In this document: positions 57,446 through 64,000 of the stretch, piece by piece | Layout: each line of letters opens with the position of its first letter | Position numbering within the stretch: the stretch's first letter is position 1 | Assembly: GCA_025201375.1 (NCBI GenBank) | Contig: JAIWZP010000014.1 | Coordinates: 496,001 to 560,000 of the forward strand | Length of the DNA stretch: 64,000 nucleotides | Reading direction: 5' to 3' | Source of the DNA: Gongronella butleri | Taxonomy: Eukaryota > Mucoromycota > Mucoromycetes > Mucorales > Cunninghamellaceae | Program-made: the position numbers and the translations under genes | The notes under the pieces: generated by a model | The model's input: the letters and a program-made list of their open reading frames with translations, nothing else | Told to the model about the DNA's origin: nothing | Database searches by the model: none

Positions 57446-58416
57446 ATGGTTCTCAAGGCTACCTTATTGTATGTCTTTGGTGTTGCTGCGGTTGTCAGCG
57501 GCTATCCTTTGACGCGCACGACCGTGTTGAATTGCCGCTCCGGCCCCTCAACCACAGACAAGATCATTAAGACGTATCACGCAGGGGATAGCGTGCAGGT
57601 TTCTTGCACGTCGTCGGGCACTGTGATCCATGGCTCGCCCATCTGGGACAAGACGCAAGACGGCTGCTTTGTCTCTGATTATTACATCAAGACAGGCTCG
57701 TCCAAGGCTGTTGCCGGCGCCTGCTCTGGTGGTGGCGGCAATGGCGGTGGTGGCGGTGGCGGTGGCGGTGGCGGTGGCGGTGGCGTCAGCGGCACCTGTA
57801 AGAAGATCAACGCCGCCACCGCGGCCATGCTCAAGACGTCAGAGGGCTTCAGACCCAACCCCTACCCCGATACTGGCGGCAAAATGACCATTGGTAAGCC
57901 AAAAAAAAATTAAAAACATGAAAAGAAGGCAATTTTTCTCACTTTTTTTTCTCCTTTTTTAATAGGCATTGGTCACTTGTGTGCTGACCGCACCTGCTCG
58001 GCTATCAAGCACCCCATGACCTACAACTCGGCTGTCGATCTTTTGAACCAAGATCTTCAGCGTTTCATCAGCTGCATCAACAGCGGCATCTTCCACAAGA
58101 ATGTCAAGCTGAGTAAGTTGTCATTGAAACAAGAAAAAAATATCAGATCTCAAACCCGCATTGTCCTTTTTTTTCTTCAGATGCAAACCAATTCGGAGCC
58201 TTGGTTTCTTTTGTATTCAATCTTGGCTGCGGCAAGCTCCAAGAATCGCCTATGCTCCGCCGCATCAATGCCGGTGAAAACCCCAACACCGTTGCCAGCG
58301 CTGAATTCCCCAAGTACATTCATGATAGCACGGGCAAGGCGATCCAGGGCTTGGTCAACCGCCGAAATAATGAACTTAAGCTCTTCCACACGCCTTCCAG
58401 CCAGAGATGCATCTAA
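57446..58416 (+). CDS. Secreted SH3b-GH24 lysozyme
   Basis: A T4-type lysozyme (glycoside hydrolase family 24) cleaves peptidoglycan. Three exons (57446-57893, 57966-58112, 58181-58416) give 276 residues. A signal peptide (MVLKATLLYVFGVAAVVSG) is followed by a bacterial-type SH3 domain (about 20-88: TTVLNCRSGPSTTDKIIKTY, WDKTQDGCFVSDYYI). A linker of more than 15 glycines comes next (about 96-114). The GH24 domain starts at CKKINAATAAMLKTSEGF and contains the E-D-T catalytic series as TSEGF, YPDTGG and MTIGIGHLC. The remainder has NQFGALVSFVFNLGCG and ends in NRRNNELKLF, both typical. Cys residues suggest disulfides. AATAAA is at 58436. Likely ancestry in a bacterial gene is inferred from the domain mix. 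Confidence 0.94.
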
Positions 58417-61170
58417 CAGACCATACTCTTAGAGCAATAAATAAACATTTGTATATTTCGACGGCTTCATTCATTTCGTCGTTGACTGATTAGAGGGTTA
58501 AACACACACCCTAGGCTTTAAATCAGCAAAATCTTGATTCTGTGCAAGTCGATTGTCACAAAGGATGGTCCAAAGGGGAATTTCAGCTGCTCTTTTCACA
58601 GAATACAATTAAAATCCGGGGAGTTAATTAATCAGGCCGTTGTCGAGCCATTCAATATTCTCTCTGATTTTTACAAATTCAATAGCACTATTGTAGCATT
58701 CAATCCTACCATGCTCAATTGTTGGTCGATCAGTGTGAAAGCACGCCTTTCAAGCAATTTAGCCGGTTATGTTCAGAATAAAAAAAGGTGTGTCAATAGG
58801 ACGATTGGCAAGACAATTCACATTTTCAATATTAATTCACCATTTCAGCACGAGCGCGCCAAAATATAAGTTGATCGAATTCAAACTTGCACCAGTGGAA
58901 AGAAACGCACCTGAGCATCATATTTTCTCAGATCGGCCATCCTGAAGAAACACCTTGGTGTGTTCAAAATGGCACTGTCAACATTTCAATACAATTTGCT
59001 CAGCATCAGACACAATAATCAATGCCATCTTGTGTAATAAAAGGTGCTGAATCCAATTCTCTGCAAATGAACAACCATTTCACTGGTGGTGGTCCAGGAA
59101 AAAAAGAAGGCGCATGCAACTTTTTTCAAAATTGATTTGAATTGCGCTTTTTTAAGTAACGTTCAAGGCAAACTACCTCGTGCTCGCGCGATAAAAAGGT
59201 GCGAACTTTGACTTTTCATCATTTGAAGGCAAACTCACATCAGTGTGCAACAAAAATTGGCAGATTCATCAACAATTTTCAAAAATATCGTATAATTGCG
59301 ATTTGTTCGTGACCAACCTTTATAAAATCCATACTCATCACTCGTGTGAAATGGCAAGGAAGAAAAATCGAGTGGGACAGAGTTTGCCGCGGCGCCTGCT
59401 AATAAAAAGGTGCCACACACGCAAATCAAAAATTAGTCGTGGCGAGCCTTCAAAACCAAAAGCAAAAAAATGGGTCCCCGGAATTGCACCAAACAGACAC
59501 ACTAATTCAAGTGAATCGACAAACTACCAAAAATGCCAAAAGCCCGCGCAGTCCATGTGCTTAATGACGAGCAATTCGAAATTTTAAATTTTATTTCAAC
59601 CTCAAGTTGCACAGGAAAAACGCGTCATAAAAGCCGCGCCGACGCGTCTACTAGAAAGAGACACGTCAGGCGCATTGGATTGGCTAAGAATAGACACGTC
59701 TAACTTGACTTTTGACGCGGTTTATCACGCGTTGAAAAATATATATGGTTTTAAACCCGCGCCAAAAATACCAAAAAGTTATTTTTTTCGTTGATCATCG
59801 ATGTCCACGTTTGCAGCGAGCCTTGCTCTTTCTGATAGTAATTTTTTCTCGGAGGTACAAACAATTTTCGTTGAGATGACCTTGAACCGAAAATAAAACC
59901 TCAAACGCACTTTGCGCGGAAACCAGTCAATGGGTCCCTGATTTTTACTTGATTTACGTCGGTTAATTAGGTGCGCTTTCATGTGGTTTGAATGGCGTAG
60001 CGATTCTGAGGACCTGAATTCACCCTTTCAAAATTATCGACTGTACGCCTTGGAAATTTGGTGTTTTTGAAAATCGGCATTGCTTGCTCTCTAGAGGTCT
60101 CTGTGCCGCAAGAATAGGCTCATCTGAACGAGAGACGTTGGATCAATGTATCAACGGGTTTGTTTTTCTTCTGTATTACAAAACCCATCGACAAATGCCC
60201 GAAATACAATAAAATGGCTGACCTTGTAGCATTCGCGACGACTGTCTAATAAATTGCTATTTTCATTGCACAAATTCGTTCGAGGCAAACCTGTAGATCA
60301 AATCATCTGCCGTACGTCTGATAACATCGGCTCAAGTAGCATTGCAAAATGCTACAAAATGTGAAATTTGCGCTTAATTGACTTTTTGCGAGCGACGCAA
60401 TGATCCGGTTCCTGACAAATATACACCGGATGCCCAACGTGGACATGCCAAGGATTACACCGAGTTTGGAGTCTCAAGGTCGTGCCATAGTGAATATCTG
60501 AATGAAATTTGGCCATATTTTTACATGGGAGCGTGTATATCTTTATTGTTCTAGTCGATCGCTGATAAACACATGGCATGATTGAGCTTTTACTTCCATA
60601 AGCGTGTAATAAGAGACCCTTTGGGTCATGCTCTGAGAAAGGAATGGTGCAGACGCGTCCAAAAAGTAAGAAATCAGGCCAAACGCTGCTGGGCCATAGT
60701 TACCTGTGTCCTGCATGAATTGGACGCGTCTGCCATCGAAATTTCTGTCAGCCTGTGGTTAAAAAGAGCGCCCAAAGCCGCTCAAAGCAAGGCAAACGCG
60801 ACATTGAGGCAGGCTTGGTTCAATTTTCACCGGTTTTCGTGGAGAGTCACGTCACTCAACGCATACAACCTGGCTCATGCAGGTTGTTGCGAACGATGGC
60901 TAGACAAACAAATAAAAAAGGAGGTCAAGTGGGTTGCCCAGAAAAGAGGAGAGAAGCGAAAATGTGGTCAGTGGAAGAAAAAAGGGGGCGGCGGGGTCAC
61001 GCGACTATATTTCCAATTTTTTTGTGTGACGGTCTTTGAAAGAAAAAAAAATAAATTCAAGGCGCGTCTTCTCGTGGCTCTTGAGCCTCTTCCCTGCGCT
61101 TTTCTCTCTTTTTCCGTTCCTTTTTTGCCATTTTGCCTTTGGTTTTTGCTTTTTCTTTTGATAGGCATTG
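58417..61170. other. Repeat-rich intergenic stretch with R3b and R4-like sequence
   Basis: No gene is firmly supported. It contains R3b (59610-60100) and an R4-like block at about 58605-58660. Plus-strand frames of 111 to 199 codons (58534-58869, 59243-59587, 60582-61181) lack splice or family support. The last 100 bases are a pyrimidine-rich leader for the next gene. Confidence 0.55.
59610..60100. repeat. Dispersed repeat R3, copy b
   Basis: Counterpart of 6420-6910, same orientation; the shared features are listed there. Here ACGCGT lies at 59620 and 59642. Confidence 0.8.
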
Positions 61171-62109
61171 ATGTTGAATAGCAAGGGCTGGACTGTGAAG
61201 CGTCAGCGGCATGCGGTGACGACGACGCCACTCGCGTTTGGGTCGCCGGCCTTGTCGCCCCAGCCGACCATGAAGAAGACACTGTCGACCACCAGCAAAA
61301 CGAGCGTCAAGCGCAAGCAAGGCACACTCTTCCAATACTTGCAGGCGTCTTCACCAGCGTCTACTTCCGCCAACACTGCGTCTTTGTCCACAAGCAATAC
61401 CGTCGACAAGCAAGATGGGCAAGCCGCCGACCCAAAAGCACCAAAAGCACCAAAAGCACCGGAAAACGCCGTTTCCACTTTCAAACCTGCAGAGAACACG
61501 TCCAATGGCACCGACGAGGCGACTGACGACAACATGATCTGCGTGATTAAGCGCCGCGTGCCGTGGACGGATTATTGGCCCGTGCTGGAAGCGTCATTTG
61601 GCGAAAATGCGCTTTATCCGCCTCCGGCCACGTTGTCGCCACCATCCACACCACCCACACCCACGCACGTGCTCACCATCAAGAAGAAGCAGCCATTGGC
61701 GCTGCTGGAAGCGCCTGACGACGAGAATTCGTTGCGATCGGATAGGCGGCGCCGGTTTCAAGAAGTGGATGGCGATGATGACAATCATAGCGACGACGAC
61801 GATGCCGAATTGCCGTACGTCTTTTCGAATGCGATGATTCTCGCTCCTGCAAAGCAATTGTGCGGCGCGCGCAGCCGGCACCGACGCCAATTGGCCTCCA
61901 AGCCCATCTGGCAGGACGGCTATGTCCAGCACCACGCCTGTCTCGATCATCTCGCCAGGGATTTCGTCGACGACGACAATGAACCGCCGCAGCTCATCGT
62001 CACACGCCGCGCTCCCTCCATCGCAGCCACCAACCAGCTCCTCTTGGATATAGCAAATGAATACCTTCTTTTTGAAAACAATACCTGGTGCAAGTCGTAC
62101 CTGCAATGA
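61171..62109 (+). CDS. Unrecognised protein with a PIP-box-like motif
   Basis: One open exon of 312 codons from ATG 61171. A good acceptor (TTTTTCTTTTGATAG) ends seven bases before the ATG, so a 5' untranslated exon is possible. Near residue 50, KRKQGTLFQYLQ fits a loose PCNA-interacting (PIP) box, Q-x-x-L-x-x-Y-L with basic residues before it. Around it the protein is Ser-, Thr-, Ala- and Pro-rich. A segment at about 130-150 (ICVIKRRVPWTDYWPVLEASF) is more conserved-looking. Then comes an Asp/His-rich acidic run (DGDDDNHSDDDDAE). The C-terminal 100 residues appear folded (RRQLASKPIWQDGYVQHHAC to ANEYLLFENNTW). It may be a replication- or repair-linked factor, but this is a guess from the motif only. 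Confidence 0.6.
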   Translation: MLNSKGWTVKRQRHAVTTTPLAFGSPALSPQPTMKKTLSTTSKTSVKRKQGTLFQYLQASSPASTSANTASLSTSNTVDKQDGQAADPKAPKAPKAPENAVSTFKPAENTSNGTDEATDDNMICVIKRRVPWTDYWPVLEASFGENALYPPPATLSPPSTPPTPTHVLTIKKKQPLALLEAPDDENSLRSDRRRRFQEVDGDDDNHSDDDDAELPYVFSNAMILAPAKQLCGARSRHRRQLASKPIWQDGYVQHHACLDHLARDFVDDDNEPPQLIVTRRAPSIAATNQLLLDIANEYLLFENNTWCKSYLQ

Positions 62110-62260
62110 ACCCCCCGCTTCCCGTCCACAAAAGAAAAAAAAAGCTCCGTTGCCCATCTCCCTGCTTGCAATGGGCCCCCATCTTTGGCATCATTCCCCC
62201 TACCCCCACCCTCAACCATTTCTGTCAAATGACATGTATTTTGGATGAAGTGCTTTTTTT

Positions 62261-63434
62261 TTAATAAAGAAATTGCCACAATTCCAGATCCAAGCACTCG
62301 AATTGCTGTGGTTGTGTAAGCGGGTCATTGGCAAACGTCTCGCATTGCTGTGTATGGCCGTGGTAAAGGTCCGCATGCAAAAAAAGTCCGATTTGGCCCT
62401 CGCCGCCGCCAATGGCGATGAAATCCTGGTTTGAGAAGATGGTGTAGTCATTTATCCCTGTCCATGGGTACACCTGCACCGTGTGCTTGTTTGGACTCGT
62501 CCAAAGAAAGCTACAAAAGAGTTGGAAAATCAGGCAACTGCGCTATTTTAGGGGCATTTTGAATTTTTTTTCTTTTACCATTCGCCGGTGCCATAATAGT
62601 TTGATCGATTTTTGAGTGCTTCGGACAAGTAGGCACCGAGGATCTTTGTGTGCAATATCGAGAAAAAGTCAACTCCAAGCATAGACGCGTGTAAAGGCGT
62701 GAAAGGCGCGTCATACGTCACGCGTCACGTTTTTTTTTCTTTTTTTTTATTAAAAAACAGTACCTGATCATCGTCTGTGCGGATGACGATGAGCATGGGG
62801 CCGGTGCATTGCCGTGCATGATGGTACAATGTCTGAATGCTGCATCCGTGGTGGCCCAGACTGAAAAGCAGCTTCCAATGACGTGACGCGCTGACGCGTA
62901 GTGGAAACCAGGCTTGCAGCTGCGCGTAAAAAAAAAAAAAAAAAAAAGAGAAAAATAAAAAATAGCATTTAATTGCCACGGAATGAAAAAAAAAATAAGC
63001 AATTCAAGTGATCAGGCAAATTGGATGTGGGGAAAGGCCTCATGGCTCGTCCACGTGGCTGATTCTGTGAAGAAGAGGATGATTGCGCGCAGCACCTTAT
63101 TTTTTTTTAACTTTCTTACTTGCTCGGCAAGCCATGGCTGCAGACATGTTGTTGACCAGGGTGGCGAATCGTGGTCGAGTGTGGGCGGCTGTTCTGAGGG
63201 GATGCTAAAAGACGATGACGGCGTGATCATTGGATGTGAAGATGGCGATGGCGGCAGTGCCTTGTGGCGGAGGTGCTGCTCGAGCGAGCGGCGCGGGCAC
63301 CGCTTGTCAACGTCATCGTGGCGATAGATTTGCGCGGTGCAATGCACTTTTGTCGGTGAGACGGGTGCTGTCTTGCTGCGTGCAGTCTTGCTCCTGAATG
63401 GCGAAATCAGAAATGCGGTGGCCATGGCGTGCAT
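62261..63434 (-). CDS. OXR1: TLDc-domain protein, OXR1 family
   Basis: TLDc/OXR1 proteins protect against oxidative stress, and several bind and regulate the V-ATPase. Four exons (63120-63434, 62764-62919, 62579-62643, 62261-62510) give 261 residues. The first 95 residues are Ser-, Pro- and His-rich. The TLDc domain begins near 100: LQAWFPLRVSASRHWKLLFSL, TGPMLIVIRTDDDQ, ILGAYLSEALKNR, YYGTGECFLW, NDYTIFSNQDFIAIGGGEGQ, IGLFLHADLYHGHTQQCETF and a final ECLDLELWQFLY. It is a short form without LysM or GRAM domains, like yeast Oxr1. The acceptor of exon 3 (CAAAG before ATCCTCGG) is chosen to keep the conserved Q-I-L-G-A-Y-L. Confidence 0.92.
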
Positions 63435-63905
63435 CTTTATAAAAAAAAATCTATGGACGGAGTGTGGTCAAAAAGGGATGAAATGAAATGAAAAGAGATG
63501 CAAAAAGAAAAAAAGACCTCAATTGGGATGCACCCGGTGACGATCATCCTTGATTTTTTTTTTTTTTTTTTTGCCATTCTTTTTATACTCTTGTGTTTTT
63601 GTTGAGTATCATCCACACAGTGATGCGTGAGAAACAAGAAAGAAAAAAAAAGGCTGGGCTATGCTCACAAAAGAAAGAAGCACGGGCCTAAACATTGGCA
63701 CAATGTGTCATTCTTTTCTTTTGGCAAACCAAGGCCATGGCGCGCTCGCACACATCGTCGTTTGCCACTCAATTACGCTTTTTTTGGGCCGGTCGAATCA
63801 CACGCTCCACCCCCCGTCTCCTCCCTCGATTTTTTCTTCACGCGCCTCCTTGCTTTTTCATAATTGTTTCAGCTCCCCCAAACAATCAATTCCAATCCCA
63901 ATTCT
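63435..63905. other. Intergenic stretch between OXR1 and COP1-like genes
   Basis: It holds T/A runs (63555-63572) and a C/T-rich block. No gene was recognised. Confidence 0.5.
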
Positions 63906-64000
63906 TTACTCGACTAGTTGCAGGATTTTGATCATGCCCTTGCTATTGGCGACGGCTATTTTCATGGAATCTTGCTTCCAGCACACAGAACTAACAAACA
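63906..64000 (-). CDS. COP1-like WD40 protein, C-terminal end only
   Basis: The last 31 codons of a minus-strand gene enter from the right edge and end in TAA at 63906-63908. They read FVSSVCWKQDSMKIAVANSK followed by GMIKILQLVE. This is the last WD40 blade; the wording SVCW...ANS.G.IK.L matches the C-terminus of COP1/RFWD2 E3 ligases closely. Only this piece is visible, so another WD40 protein with a similar end is possible. Confidence 0.6.
   Translation of the reverse strand, partial: FVSSVCWKQDSMKIAVANSKGMIKILQLVE

Noticed and set aside
60582..61181. 199-codon plus-strand frame
   Set aside because: It runs through a pyrimidine-rich leader and A/T runs into the start of the next gene, has a Phe/Leu-rich end made of T-rich DNA, and shows no family feature.
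1..64000. tRNA, rRNA and CRISPR arrays
   Set aside because: I looked for tRNA B-box-like strings on both strands and for regularly spaced repeats. GGTTCGATCC near 51679 lies in the OPT coding exon with no matching arms. None was convincing.

Overview
The window is nuclear DNA of a eukaryote with many short introns. Most genes have several exons joined at clean GT-AG sites, and the introns (about 45-150 bases) carry long A or T runs beside the splice sites. The gene set (type I myosin with TH1 and SH3, an OPT oligopeptide transporter, a MEF2/Rlm1-type MADS factor, PdxS/SNZ, Elongin A, POP7, a COP1-like WD40 end, a GH24 lysozyme) points to an opisthokont. An early-diverging fungus is the likeliest source; this is inference, because no rRNA is present.

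Layout. 0-14.4 kb is gene-dense: pyridoxal-phosphate synthase PdxS/SNZ (cut by the left edge), UTP25, a four-span membrane protein, a RING/TRAF zinc-finger protein, mitoribosomal mL45, a GCFC/PAXBP1 splicing factor and POP7. An unrecognised single-domain gene follows at 14.9-16.2 kb. 16.2-23.1 kb is repeat-rich and contains two direct copies of a 1.3-1.5 kb repeat (R1) on either side of an alanine-rich ORF. 23.1-32.9 kb is again dense: CCT8, an unidentified protein, a MEF2-like factor, a mitochondrial SpoU methyltransferase, TRM61 and a small coiled-coil protein.

32.9-39.9 kb is a 7 kb gene-poor, AT-rich stretch built from decayed repeats. Some of these recur elsewhere in the window (R2, R4), and it holds a dense cluster of TACAGTA words. 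39.9-45.1 kb is a 16-exon class I myosin. 45.6-48.2 kb holds two tandem paralogues plus a relic of a third; their Cys-cluster architecture resembles the CxC domains associated with KDZ transposons. Then come Elongin A, an OPT transporter, glucose-6-phosphate dehydrogenase and a secreted SH3b-GH24 lysozyme. 58.4-61.1 kb is another repeat stretch (R3, R4). The right end has a protein with a PIP-box-like motif, a TLDc/OXR1 protein and the 3' end of a COP1-like gene.

Most recognised genes are housekeeping: rRNA and tRNA processing, splicing, chaperonin, transcription elongation, the pentose phosphate pathway and endocytic actin. Their order does not suggest one pathway. The parts with least explanation are the CxC-like tandem genes, the R1 direct repeats with their enclosed ORF, the TACAGTA cluster, and the R4 repeats that still show a shared translated segment. 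Exon borders were placed by eye from GT-AG sites and reading-frame continuity; each gene's total length is divisible by three as given unless an entry says otherwise.
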